From Gordonia rhizosphera NBRC 16068 (GTDB taxonomy: Bacteria > Actinomycetota > Actinomycetes > Mycobacteriales > Mycobacteriaceae), in contig NZ_BAHC01000055.1 of NCBI RefSeq assembly GCF_000298195.1, forward strand, positions 28,814 to 92,813: a stretch of 64,000 nucleotides of DNA, written 5' to 3'. A program made the translations under genes and the position numbers. Below the pieces are notes generated by a model. That model did no database searches. It was not told the DNA's origin and saw only the letters and a program-made list of their open reading frames with translations. Below are positions 7,913 through 16,537 of this stretch, in pieces; positions within the stretch are counted from its first letter, which is position 1; each line of letters starts with the position of its first letter.

Positions 7913-9511
7913 CTACCGAGGGAGTTCGGACCCCTTGTATCTTTCGGCCGCATAGCGTTTCATCGCGACGCGTTCATCGGCGCGCTTCGGATAGCCGAAG
8001 AACACGACGAGGGCCCCGGCGACCACGACGACGATCGCGGCCGCGTACGCGCGTGCGTCACCGTCGACGAACGCCTGCTGCGCCGCCGAGATGATCTGAT
8101 CGGCGTACTGCGGGTAACGCTCGGCCATGACCTCGGCACTCGAGAAGGACTTCGTCAGGGCGCTCTCGGTCTGGCTGGTCACCTCGTTCGCGTGGGGTGA
8201 CGCGGCGATGGACGCCGACAACGCCTTCGCATAGCCCGCCGTCAAGATCGCACCGAGGAGGGACTGCATGATCGCGCCGCCGAGATCGCGTTGCAGGTCC
8301 GACATGCTCGAGGCCATCCCGGCACGTTCGATGGGGACCGAACCGGTCAGTGAGTGCGACGCGGGAGTACCGGCGAAGCCGACACCGATACCGACCAGCA
8401 GATACGCGCTGAGCACCACCCACAGCGAGGCCGAATCCTTCCAGGTGGTCAACATGGTGACCAACCCGGCGACGATGAAGACGTACCCGGTCAGCAGCGT
8501 CAGTCGTGACCCTTTCGACTCCACGAGTTTCGCCGACTGCGGTGCGACCACGACCATCGCCGCGGCCGCCGGGATGATCATCGCTCCGGAGGCCAGCGTC
8601 GAGTAGCCGAGGACGTTCTGCAGGTACTGCTGCCCGATGAACATCGTGCCCATCAGCGTGCCGAACACGATGATGCCGCCGACGGCGGCGACCCAGAAGG
8701 TCCGTCGCGAGGCCACGCGGAGGTCGAAGAGCGGGACCCGGACCCGCAGCTGACGGATGACGAAGACGACCGTGGCCACCACTGCGACACCGGCGAGGAC
8801 CAGGACCGCGGTCCCATCGCCCGGGACGGGCGCGAAGTTGAGTGCGAGGACGGTCGCCCCGACGAGAACGATCGAGAGGATGCCGCCCAGATTGTCCACC
8901 GTCGCCCGCTCGTCACCGCCGTCTCTGGGAACCAGGAACCATGCGCCGGCCAGTGCCACCACCGCCAAGGGCAGGGTCACGAGAAAGACCGAGTGCCAGG
9001 AGAACACCTCGAGCAACGCTCCGGACATCAGCGGCCCGGACGCGGAGAGGGCCGCGCCGAGCGCCGACCACGCGGCGATGGCCCTGGTGCGTTTGGCTCC
9101 CGTCCACAATGCGGTGATCATGGCCAGGGTCGTGGGGAACGCGAGACCCGCCGCGATGCCGCCGACGACCCGGGCGCCGAACAACACGTCGGCGTTCGGC
9201 GCGAACCCCGCGACCAGCGATGCCGGAAGTGACAACAGCATGCCGTAGACCAGCATCCGCTTGCGGCCGTACCGGTCGCCCAGTGCGCCGAAGTAGAGCA
9301 CCGAGGCGGCCAGGCCCAGCGAGTAGCCGACCGCGATCAGATTGAGCTGGGTGGAACTCGCGTCGAGGTCCTTGCCGATGTCGGGCAGCGCCACATTGGC
9401 AACCGCAAGGTTGATGTTGGCGACGCCGGCCACCAGGATCAACGCTCCGAGGACCAATGGGGCTCGGTCGGGGGCAGTACCTTCGTCAGACTGCACCTCT
9501 GTCGATGTCAT
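7913..9511 (-). CDS. MFS transporter, DHA2 (EmrB/QacA-like) family
   Basis: Membrane protein of 532 residues with about 14 predicted membrane helices. The sequence LGDRYGRKRMLVYGM between helices 2 and 3 is the major facilitator motif A, and SALGAALSASGPLMSGALLE is the motif-C-like stretch of drug/H+ antiporters. It probably exports a toxic or amphipathic compound. The start is set by a TAGGCT box six bases before ATG, indicating leaderless mRNA. It is divergent from the alkylsulfatase gene across 113 bp, so export of detergent-like substrates or products is a reasonable guess. Confidence 0.88.
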   Translation of the reverse strand: MTSTEVQSDEGTAPDRAPLVLGALILVAGVANINLAVANVALPDIGKDLDASSTQLNLIAVGYSLGLAASVLYFGALGDRYGRKRMLVYGMLLSLPASLVAGFAPNADVLFGARVVGGIAAGLAFPTTLAMITALWTGAKRTRAIAAWSALGAALSASGPLMSGALLEVFSWHSVFLVTLPLAVVALAGAWFLVPRDGGDERATVDNLGGILSIVLVGATVLALNFAPVPGDGTAVLVLAGVAVVATVVFVIRQLRVRVPLFDLRVASRRTFWVAAVGGIIVFGTLMGTMFIGQQYLQNVLGYSTLASGAMIIPAAAAMVVVAPQSAKLVESKGSRLTLLTGYVFIVAGLVTMLTTWKDSASLWVVLSAYLLVGIGVGFAGTPASHSLTGSVPIERAGMASSMSDLQRDLGGAIMQSLLGAILTAGYAKALSASIAASPHANEVTSQTESALTKSFSSAEVMAERYPQYADQIISAAQQAFVDGDARAYAAAIVVVVAGALVVFFGYPKRADERVAMKRYAAERYKGSELPR

Positions 9512-9517
9512 GGTCCG

Positions 9518-9523
9518 AGCCTA
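9518..9523 (-). promoter_or_regulatory. leaderless -10 box of the MFS gene
   Basis: TAGGCT lies six bases before the ATG on the minus strand, matching the TANNNT spacing of leaderless actinobacterial genes. Confidence 0.6.
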
Positions 9524-9624
9524 CGATGTGACACCGGTGTCGTCCGGCCCAACGGCCACGCCCGGACCGGACACCGATCGTGGTGGAATGGGATTGCCTA
9601 CCACCGAGACCGAGGTGAGACTCA

Positions 9625-11520
9625 ATGTCGAGTTCCATACAAGCAACCGAGACGGTGTCCGATGCCAACACACGAGCCCGATCCGATCTGCCGTTCGGTG
9701 ACACCCGCGACCTCGCCGACGCCGATCGCGGCTTCATCGCGGCGCTCGACCCGCCGGTGATCTCGGGTCCCGACGGCAACCCCGTGTGGGACTGCGACGA
9801 ATTCGCATTCCTCGCCGAGGACTGCCCGACAACGGCCAACCCCAGCCTCTGGCGACAGTCCGAACTGTGTGCGCGGCAAGGTCTTTTCGAGGTCGTCGAG
9901 CGGATCTACCAGGTTCGCGGTCTCGATCTGTCGAATATGACGATCGTCGAGGGCGACTCCGGGGTCATCGTGATCGATCCGCTGATCTCCGCCGAGACCG
10001 CCGCCGCGGGCCTGGCGCTGTACCGGTCGCAGCGCGGTGACCGGCCGGTGAAAGCGGTGATCTACACGCACTCGCACATCGACCACTTCGGCGGCGTCAA
10101 GGGCGTGATCACCCAGGAGTCCGTCGACGCAGGGGACTGTGCGGTGATCGCTCCGGCCGGCATGGTCGAACACGCCGTCGCCGAGAACGTCTATGCCGGA
10201 ACCGCGATGGGGCGCCGCGCCGCCTACATGTACGGTGCGGCACTCCCCCGCGGTCCGCGCGGTGCCGTCGGCGCCGGACTCGGGCAGTCGACCTCGACCG
10301 GTACCGCGACACTGATCCTGCCGACGATCGACATCACTTCGACCGGCGAGACCCATTCGATCGACGGTGTCACGATCGAGTTCCAGATGACGCCGGGCAC
10401 CGAGGCTCCGGCCGAGATGAACTTCTACTTCCCGCAGATGCGGGCGCTGTGCATGGCCGAGAATGCCACCCACACACTGCACAATCTGCTCACACTGCGA
10501 GGTGCGCTGGTGCGCGACCCACACGTCTGGTCGCGGTATCTGACCGAGTCGATCACGATCTTCGCCGACCGGTCTGATGTGTTGTTCGCATCCCATCACT
10601 GGCCGACGTGGGGTACCGAGGAGCTCACCGAGTTCCTCGAGCTGCAACGCGATCTGTACGGGTATCTACACGACCAGACCCTGCGCATGCTCAACCAGGG
10701 CCGCACCGGGAGCGAGATCGCCGAGGACATCGCGTTGCCGCCCGCGCTGGAGAACGCCTGGCACACCCACGGCTACTACGGCTCGGTCAGTCACAACGTG
10801 AAGGCCATTTACCAGCGCTACATGGGCTGGTTCGACGGCAACCCGGCGCACCTGTGGGAACACCCGCCGGTGGAGTCTGCCAAACGGCACGTCGAGTTCA
10901 TGGGCGGCGCCGACGAGGTACTCGCCAAGGCGCGGAAGTCCTTCGAAGAGGGCGACTTCCGATGGGTTGCTCAGGTCGTCAACTACGTGGTGTTCGCCGA
11001 CCCCGACAACCCCGCGGCCCGCGACCTGCTCGCCGACACCTACGAACAGCTCGGGTACGGCGCCGAGTGCGGCACCTGGCGCAACTTCTTCCTGATGGGT
11101 TCCTACGAGCTGCGCAACGGTTCGGTCGGCACACCGACCACGACCGCCGCCACCGACATCGTCGGCGCCCTGACGGTCGATCAGTTCTTCGACGCCGTCG
11201 CGCTCCGGGTCGACGGACCGGCGAGCTGGGACGCGCACATCGTCATCGATTGGGTGTTCACCGACGAGCAGCGGCGCCACCGCACCGAACTCCGCAACGG
11301 CCTGCTCGTCCACTTCGATGTCCCCACCGACCGGCCGGCCGCCGAGACCACCTTCACGCTGACCAGGCCGGTCCTGATGCGACTACTGCTCGGGAGGCTC
11401 GACCCGAGCAGCGCAGTCGAGGACGGGACCGTCGCCGTGACCGGAGACCCCGGACGATTCATCGAACTCGCCGGGTACCTCGACAGACCGGATCCAGGTT
11501 TCGCCATCGTCACCCCGTGA
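9625..11520 (+). CDS. alkyl sulfatase, metallo-beta-lactamase fold (SdsA1/BDS1 type)
   Basis: A 631-residue enzyme predicted to hydrolyse primary alkyl sulfates such as SDS to an alcohol and sulfate. The zinc motif THSHIDHFGG supplies His149, His151, Asp153 and His154. The stretches TPGTEAPAEMNFYFPQM and CMAENATHTLHN are characteristic of this sulfatase family. A central alkylsulfatase dimerisation region is followed by a C-terminal SCP2-like lipid-binding domain from about residue 510. No signal peptide is evident, unlike Pseudomonas SdsA1. GAGGTGAGA lies just upstream of the ATG. It is divergent from an MFS exporter. Confidence 0.93.
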   Translation: MSSSIQATETVSDANTRARSDLPFGDTRDLADADRGFIAALDPPVISGPDGNPVWDCDEFAFLAEDCPTTANPSLWRQSELCARQGLFEVVERIYQVRGLDLSNMTIVEGDSGVIVIDPLISAETAAAGLALYRSQRGDRPVKAVIYTHSHIDHFGGVKGVITQESVDAGDCAVIAPAGMVEHAVAENVYAGTAMGRRAAYMYGAALPRGPRGAVGAGLGQSTSTGTATLILPTIDITSTGETHSIDGVTIEFQMTPGTEAPAEMNFYFPQMRALCMAENATHTLHNLLTLRGALVRDPHVWSRYLTESITIFADRSDVLFASHHWPTWGTEELTEFLELQRDLYGYLHDQTLRMLNQGRTGSEIAEDIALPPALENAWHTHGYYGSVSHNVKAIYQRYMGWFDGNPAHLWEHPPVESAKRHVEFMGGADEVLAKARKSFEEGDFRWVAQVVNYVVFADPDNPAARDLLADTYEQLGYGAECGTWRNFFLMGSYELRNGSVGTPTTTAATDIVGALTVDQFFDAVALRVDGPASWDAHIVIDWVFTDEQRRHRTELRNGLLVHFDVPTDRPAAETTFTLTRPVLMRLLLGRLDPSSAVEDGTVAVTGDPGRFIELAGYLDRPDPGFAIVTP

Positions 11521-11536
11521 CCGCCGGGACGGGGAT

Positions 11537-12187
11537 TCAGGAGAGACCGGTGATGCCCTTCCCGATCAGCATCGCTCCGATCACCACGATCAGGGTGGTC
11601 ATCACGGCCGCGTTGTGGGCCGACAACCAGTCCTTGAGCCGGGCCAGGGGCTCCCTGAGACGTTGCGCCGACACCTGATATGCGATCACCGGGATCACGA
11701 CGGTGGTCGCGGCGAGCAGCGAGTAGACCACCACGAGGACCACATCCGAGCCCGCCGGCAGTGATGCGCCACCGATGGTGACACCGGCGGCGATACACAT
11801 CATCAGGTTCTTCGGATTGACGGCCGCGAGGGCGAAGCCCAGACCCAGCGCGGGGACCGGCCTCATGTCGTCGATCGCGGCCATCCATTTCGGGGTCGAC
11901 TGTTCGTCGCGGGATCGCCAGCGCCGCAGCCCTACGACAAGCAACAGAACGCCGAGGGCGAGCTTGATCCACGCGCTCGTCGTCGACGTCGAATCATCGA
12001 AGCCGCCGCCGATAAACACGAACACCGTGGTGGCGATGACGATTCCGGCCAACCAGCCGGTCGCGAACCCCACGCTCGTCGTGCGGGCATGCGTGCCCAG
12101 CAGCATCAGGATCGCGCCGATGATCGGGATCGGCGAGATCGCGACCCCGACGGCCAGCGGCAGCAGGTCACCGAGTGCAGCGCCCAT
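11537..12187 (-). CDS. GAP-family (sulfolipid-1-addressing protein-like) membrane protein
   Basis: Membrane protein of 216 residues with about six predicted helices. The N-terminus GDLLPLAVGVAISPIPIIGA and the central LAAVNPKNLMMCIAAG are hallmarks of the GAP/Sap family, which is related to LysE-type exporters. In mycobacteria family members act in glycolipid or peptidolipid transport to the cell surface. The ATG follows a strong ribosome site (GGAGGAAGGG, nine-base spacing); the frame is open much further upstream but without homology. The gene converges with the alkylsulfatase with 16 bases between stops. Confidence 0.85.
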   Translation of the reverse strand: MGAALGDLLPLAVGVAISPIPIIGAILMLLGTHARTTSVGFATGWLAGIVIATTVFVFIGGGFDDSTSTTSAWIKLALGVLLLVVGLRRWRSRDEQSTPKWMAAIDDMRPVPALGLGFALAAVNPKNLMMCIAAGVTIGGASLPAGSDVVLVVVYSLLAATTVVIPVIAYQVSAQRLREPLARLKDWLSAHNAAVMTTLIVVIGAMLIGKGITGLS

Positions 12188-12280
12188 GGATCGATCCCTT
12201 CCTCCGGCCGACGACCACCGATTCCTACCGCCGAAACCCACTCCTCCACTGCGGCATTGGGGCGGGGCATATTGGAGGGT

Positions 12281-12316
12281 GGGCTTTTGGGTGTGCCCAG
12301 GGCATTTGGTGTGCCC
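12281..12316 (-). terminator. tandem short hairpins downstream of the small secreted peptide gene
   Basis: Two near-identical units (GGGCTTTTGGGTGTGCCC and GGGCATTTGGTGTGCCC) each fold with GGGC/GCCC ends. They lie 12-47 bases after the stop of the small peptide gene. They may end its transcript or may be a simple duplication. Confidence 0.35.
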
Positions 12317-12327
12317 GCGCCCTGCTG

Positions 12328-12504
12328 TCAGCAGATCGTGATGGTCACCGGGCCGATCGGAAAGTGGAAACAGAACGACAGCGAACCGACGTTGAACACC
12401 TCGTGGCGTCCGAGTGGCGCGGCGCTCGCCGCCGGCGCGGCCACGGCACCCACCGAGGCCACCACGGCCGCACTGGCGACGGCCAAAGAGAATCTGCGCT
12501 TCAT
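12328..12504 (-). CDS. very small secreted peptide with two cysteines
   Basis: A 58-residue preprotein. MKRRFSLAVASAAVVASVG is a textbook Sec signal, with a probable cleavage after ASA near residue 29, leaving about 30 residues: an acidic-aromatic stretch and a hydrophobic tail containing CFHFPIGPVTITIC, where two cysteines lie 13 residues apart and the second is the last residue. ATGGAG is placed as a ribosome site upstream of the ATG. No family was recognised. It is divergent from guanine deaminase and lies downstream of nothing on its own strand, so it is probably monocistronic. Confidence 0.6.
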   Translation of the reverse strand: MKRRFSLAVASAAVVASVGAVAAPAASAAPLGRHEVFNVGSLSFCFHFPIGPVTITIC

Positions 12505-12621
12505 CGTCCACTCCATTCCGCCCGCACCGGGACCTCCCGCACCGATGTCGCGGCCAAGTCTATCGCCGACCGTCCATTCTCTCAGCGGGCCGACGGCGCC
12601 GACCTGTGCTTACGTGGTCGG

Positions 12622-14028
12622 ATGAGCACCACCCATCTCGGCCGGATCTTCCATGTCGCCGGCCGCCCCGAGGCGTCCGACGCGGCCGCAGCGCTGGTCT
12701 GGATTCCCGACGGCGCGCTGGTCATCGACGACGACGGCGTCGTCAGCTACTGCGGTCCGCGGGATCATCGCCCGACTCCGCAGGACGGGCACGACGAAGT
12801 GATCAACGATCACGGGGACGGATTTCTGCTCCCCGGCTTCGTCGACACGCACATCCACTTCCCGCAGACCTACTCGCTCGACGCCTACGGCGGTGGGCAG
12901 CTCCTGGAGTGGCTCGACAACTGCATCTTCCCGGCCGAGGCGCGCCTGGCCGACCCGGAGTTCGCGACCCGGATCGCACGGGATTTCACGGCCCGTCGTG
13001 TCGCGGCGGGGACCACGGCGGCGATGGTGTTCGGTTCGGCCTTTCCGCACGCTCAGGACGCGTTGTTCGCCGAGACTCAGCGATCGGGACTGCGGATCGT
13101 GAGCGGCCGCGGTATTCAGACCGTCGGTTCCGAGTCATCGGCACCGCTGTTGACCTCGGAGAGCGATGCGATCACCCTCACCGCCTCGGAGATCGATCGT
13201 TGGCATGCGGCCGATTCCGGTGATCCGTCGACGGCGCTGCTGCAGACGGCGATCGTGCCGCGGTTCTCGTTGTCGGTCACCACCGAGACACTGGCTGCGC
13301 TGGGCGAGCTCTACGACGGGGTCCGCGCTCGCGGCGTGTACGTCCACACCCACCTGAACGAGAACAATCGCCCGGGAACGGGTGAGATCGATTCGGTGAA
13401 AAAGACTTTCGAGGTCGACGCCTACCTCGACACCTACGACGGCCGGTTCCTGCCCGGCGGGCGCGTCGGCGGGTCGAGTCTGCTGGGTCGCCGCACCATC
13501 ATGGCGCATGCGGTGCACTGCAGCGACACCGAGTTGGCCCGGATGGCCGAGACCGGCACGTCGATCGCGCATTGCCCTGTCTCGCAGTTGTTCCTGGGCT
13601 CGGGCACGATGCCGTGGAAACGGACGCTCGCCGCCGGGGTCACCGTCGCCGCGGGCACCGACGTCGGCGCGGGTGACGAGTGGCTGATCTCGCGAGTGCT
13701 CTCCGACGCGTTCAAGGTGCACCTGTCCGAGCCCGGCGAGGACAGCGTCTCGCTTCACCCGGCCGAATTGTTGTTCACGGGTACGCTCGCCGGCGCACGC
13801 GCGCTGGACATGGAGGACCGCTTCGGCAACTTCGACGTCGGCAAGGAGGCAGATTTCCTTGTCATCCAACCTGATCGGTGGGCGCCGTTGGATTCCCTCC
13901 TGCGCCACGGCATTCGCGCCGACGACGACGTCGTCGCCCGCGACCAGATCCTGTTCGCCCTGCTCATGGGTCTCCGCGAGCCCGCCATCACCGAGGTCTA
14001 TGTGCGGGGCGCCCAGGTCGGGGTGTGA
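12622..14028 (+). CDS. guaD: guanine deaminase
   Basis: Metal-dependent amidohydrolase of 468 residues predicted to convert guanine to xanthine and ammonia. The signature GFVDTHIHFPQ carries the first zinc ligands His77 and His79; VYVHTHLNEN holds His242/His244, followed by MAHAVHCSD and GTDVGAG with the last His and Asp ligands. SLDAYGGGQLLEWLDNCIFP is specific for guanine deaminases. The length is normal for the family. The frame is open far upstream, but homology starts at this ATG. It probably serves purine salvage or use of guanine as a nitrogen source. Confidence 0.92.
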   Translation: MSTTHLGRIFHVAGRPEASDAAAALVWIPDGALVIDDDGVVSYCGPRDHRPTPQDGHDEVINDHGDGFLLPGFVDTHIHFPQTYSLDAYGGGQLLEWLDNCIFPAEARLADPEFATRIARDFTARRVAAGTTAAMVFGSAFPHAQDALFAETQRSGLRIVSGRGIQTVGSESSAPLLTSESDAITLTASEIDRWHAADSGDPSTALLQTAIVPRFSLSVTTETLAALGELYDGVRARGVYVHTHLNENNRPGTGEIDSVKKTFEVDAYLDTYDGRFLPGGRVGGSSLLGRRTIMAHAVHCSDTELARMAETGTSIAHCPVSQLFLGSGTMPWKRTLAAGVTVAAGTDVGAGDEWLISRVLSDAFKVHLSEPGEDSVSLHPAELLFTGTLAGARALDMEDRFGNFDVGKEADFLVIQPDRWAPLDSLLRHGIRADDDVVARDQILFALLMGLREPAITEVYVRGAQVGV

Positions 14029-14046
14029 CGCGGCGCGCCGGGTGGC

Positions 14047-15219
14047 CTACTCGGCGATGCGCAGGCCGTCCCACTCATGGTCGTACATGAAGCCCTCGGC
14101 AAGGCCCACGCGATATCGCAGGCAACTGCGCAGGATTCCTGCGTAGGCCACCGGCAGCAGGATCGCTGGTCGCCGATCGCCGGGTTCGCTGACCACATCC
14201 TGCGAGGCGCGGAAATCGCGGACGAACCCGCGCAGGGTGTGGTGCCCGCGCGACGATTTCCGCCAGCCGTAGAGCAGCATCCCCAGACCGATCATCTTGT
14301 TCACCTCCGGGTCCGGGGTGATCAGCTCCGTGTTCTCCCCGAAGAACGCCCGGTCGACCCGATCGGCGGGCGAGAACATCATGATGCCGCTGGTGGCGCG
14401 GGGGTTGCATTCGATGGAGTACAGCCCGCGCTGCGGAACCTCGATGAAGTCGAATCCGACCTGCCCGGTGAAGTTCTGGTCGGCCACGAACTCGCTGACC
14501 CACTCGACGATGCCGTCGTGGCGCACCGACCGGAAGTTCAGGCAGGAGCTGCCGTCGATGGCGTAGTCGACCGGATAGGTGGCGTGCGCGAAGATCTTCC
14601 CCTCTCGGCAGATCGAGTAGGTGCAGTACTTGTCGCCGTGCACCCATTCCTGGGCGAGCCACGGATTGATCGGGTCGTGGTCGACCCAGTCGAGCGCCTC
14701 TCCGGGCGTGACCTTGTGTACCTGTTGCGATCCGCGTGAGTAGCACTCCTTGAGGGCGAACGGGTCATCGAAGTCGAGTGTCGCAACATCGCCGGGTCCA
14801 CGCACCTGCGCATACTTCAGCGTGGGAAATCCGCGCGCCGCCAACAACTCCTGGAACTCGAACTTGTTGTGCAGGCTGTTCTCGGTCTCGAAGTCGGAGA
14901 GGAACAACTCACACGTCGGCGGGAAGATGTCGGTCATCATCGACAGGACGTCGGTCTCCTCATGCATCGGGATGACCATGTCGATGTGCTCGTCGGCAAC
15001 GATGCGCGCCAGCGCATGACAGTAGGCGCGCGGCTCGAATTTCGGTGCGGGGACACGGTGAAAGGCGTCGGCGGCGTGGGAGAACCTGGTGATCCCGATC
15101 GGGACGCTGTCGACGATGGTCACCCTATGTCCGGCGGCCGACATGAGCCGCGCAAGGTCGAGCGTCAGGAACGACCGCCCGAAGGTGATCATCACGTGTC
15201 TACGTTCGGAACTCCCCAC
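14047..15219 (-). CDS. ATP-grasp domain protein
   Basis: A 390-residue protein with a Rossmann-like N-terminus (MITFGRSFLTLDLARLMSAAG) and an ATP-grasp body (FALKECYSRGSQQVHKV near residue 175; IEVPQRGLYSIECNPRATSG near 290, where Glu and Asn would bind metal-ATP). Enzymes of this fold join a carboxylate to an amine or similar nucleophile. The layout resembles carbamoyl-phosphate-synthase-like solitary ATP-grasp proteins; the substrate is unknown. The GTG start was chosen because TACACT lies seven bases upstream, the spacing of leaderless genes; the ATG nine codons later has no ribosome site. Confidence 0.8.
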   Translation of the reverse strand: MGSSERRHVMITFGRSFLTLDLARLMSAAGHRVTIVDSVPIGITRFSHAADAFHRVPAPKFEPRAYCHALARIVADEHIDMVIPMHEETDVLSMMTDIFPPTCELFLSDFETENSLHNKFEFQELLAARGFPTLKYAQVRGPGDVATLDFDDPFALKECYSRGSQQVHKVTPGEALDWVDHDPINPWLAQEWVHGDKYCTYSICREGKIFAHATYPVDYAIDGSSCLNFRSVRHDGIVEWVSEFVADQNFTGQVGFDFIEVPQRGLYSIECNPRATSGIMMFSPADRVDRAFFGENTELITPDPEVNKMIGLGMLLYGWRKSSRGHHTLRGFVRDFRASQDVVSEPGDRRPAILLPVAYAGILRSCLRYRVGLAEGFMYDHEWDGLRIAE

Positions 15220-15226
15220 CCGGCCG

Positions 15227-15232
15227 AGTGTA
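15227..15232 (-). promoter_or_regulatory. leaderless -10 box of the ATP-grasp gene
   Basis: TACACT is followed by seven bases and GTG on the minus strand, which supports the GTG as both transcription and translation start. Confidence 0.6.
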
Positions 15233-15451
15233 GGAGCCGAACCCCGGTGCGCAATTCCACACACCGGAAATGGAATAGCCCGCCGAGCGGGAACGTTGGA
15301 CAATCTTGATGTATGCGATGACCAGGGCCGACTGGTCGAACTCGCGGGCGACGCCGCTCGTGGACATCGGCCCGGATCGCGATGCGACGTCACGACGGGG
15401 TGGGAGTCGGTCCAGGTCGGGTGGCCCGAGTCGGGTTCGGAGGTGCGTGAG

Positions 15452-16522
15452 ATGTTCTTGATCGGGGTGATCGCAGCATGTCTCGCCGCCGTCGCCTACG
15501 GAATGTCGACGGTCCTGCGCGCGCTCGGGGCCCGTCGGGTGGCGATGACGGCCCGCGAGGAGGGCGAGGAGACCGAGCAGACCAATGCGGTGGGCGGGCC
15601 GTCGCTACGGTCCACGGTGTCCACCATCCTCGACCCGGCCTTCATCCTCGGCACCGTCATGGTGGTGCTGGGTTTCGCCGGCGGCGCCGTGGCCGCCCGG
15701 TTCCTGCCGCTGTTCCTGTCCCAGACGATCGTGTCGGCGAATCTCGTGGTCACCGCGCTGTTGGGCACCATCCTGCTCAACATCGCCCTGCACACCCGGG
15801 ACTGGATCTCCATCTGGCTCGTCGTGTTGTCGCTGTGTCTGCTCGGCCTGTCGTCGGCGTATCACACCGGCGGCGGCGAGAGCGCGACGTTCCACTGGGA
15901 ACTGTTCGTCGCCACGCTCGGACTCAGCGGACTCGCCCTGATCTGTGTGTACCGCCTCGGCAGACATGCCGCGATCGCCGGTGGGGCGGCCGCCGGGCTG
16001 TTGTTCGGCATGATCGCGATCTCGGTGCGGATCCTCGACGGCGTCGATCCGTTCGAGCCCGTCGAACTGATCACCGACCCCGCAGCGTGGAGTATCGCGG
16101 TCGCCGGAGCCACCGGGTTCTTCGTCCAGACCGTCGCGTTGCAGGTCGGCGCGGTCAACGGCGTCACCGCGGTCCTCGTCGTCGGCGAGACCGCGGGCCC
16201 CAGCCTTGTCGGGGTGCTGTTTCTCGACGACACCGCGAAGCCGGGGCTCGGGTGGCTGGCGATCGTCGGCTTCGTCGGCGCGGTCATCGGCGCCGTGCTG
16301 GTGGCCTGGTACGGCTCTGGCGACCCCGACCACTTCGGCGAGGCGCCGCCGCAGAAGGGCGGGTGGCGGCGGGGCCGTATGGAGGCGCCCGACGACACCC
16401 GCGCCATCGACACCGCGAGCTGGGGCAACGCCCTGTTCGGCCAGGCGGCCTGGGAGCGGCAGGCCCGGCACGAGCAGGAAGCGACCCCGAACAAACCGAC
16501 CTCCGACCGGCGCGACCGCTGA
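15452..16522 (+). CDS. multispanning membrane protein, EamA/DMT-like
   Basis: A 356-residue membrane protein with about nine or ten predicted helices, starting MFLIGVIAACLAAVAYGMST. The two-part helix pattern and small-residue-rich helices resemble drug/metabolite transporters of the EamA type, but no diagnostic motif was found. A polar C-terminal tail of about 50 residues (from KGGWRRGRMEAPDD) is cytoplasmic and disordered-looking. GGAGGT lies seven bases before the ATG. The gene is divergent from the ATP-grasp gene across 232 bp, so an enzyme-exporter pairing is possible but unproven. Confidence 0.7.
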   Translation: MFLIGVIAACLAAVAYGMSTVLRALGARRVAMTAREEGEETEQTNAVGGPSLRSTVSTILDPAFILGTVMVVLGFAGGAVAARFLPLFLSQTIVSANLVVTALLGTILLNIALHTRDWISIWLVVLSLCLLGLSSAYHTGGGESATFHWELFVATLGLSGLALICVYRLGRHAAIAGGAAAGLLFGMIAISVRILDGVDPFEPVELITDPAAWSIAVAGATGFFVQTVALQVGAVNGVTAVLVVGETAGPSLVGVLFLDDTAKPGLGWLAIVGFVGAVIGAVLVAWYGSGDPDHFGEAPPQKGGWRRGRMEAPDDTRAIDTASWGNALFGQAAWERQARHEQEATPNKPTSDRRDR

Positions 16523-16536
16523 GCCGGCCGGTCGCG
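16511..16536. terminator. bidirectional stem-loop between convergent genes
   Basis: CGCGACCG and CGGTCGCG form a perfect eight-pair stem around a ten-base loop, spanning the stop of the membrane protein gene and ending just before the stop of the opposite gene. No U-tract is seen on either strand. Confidence 0.55.
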
Positions 16537-16537
16537 G

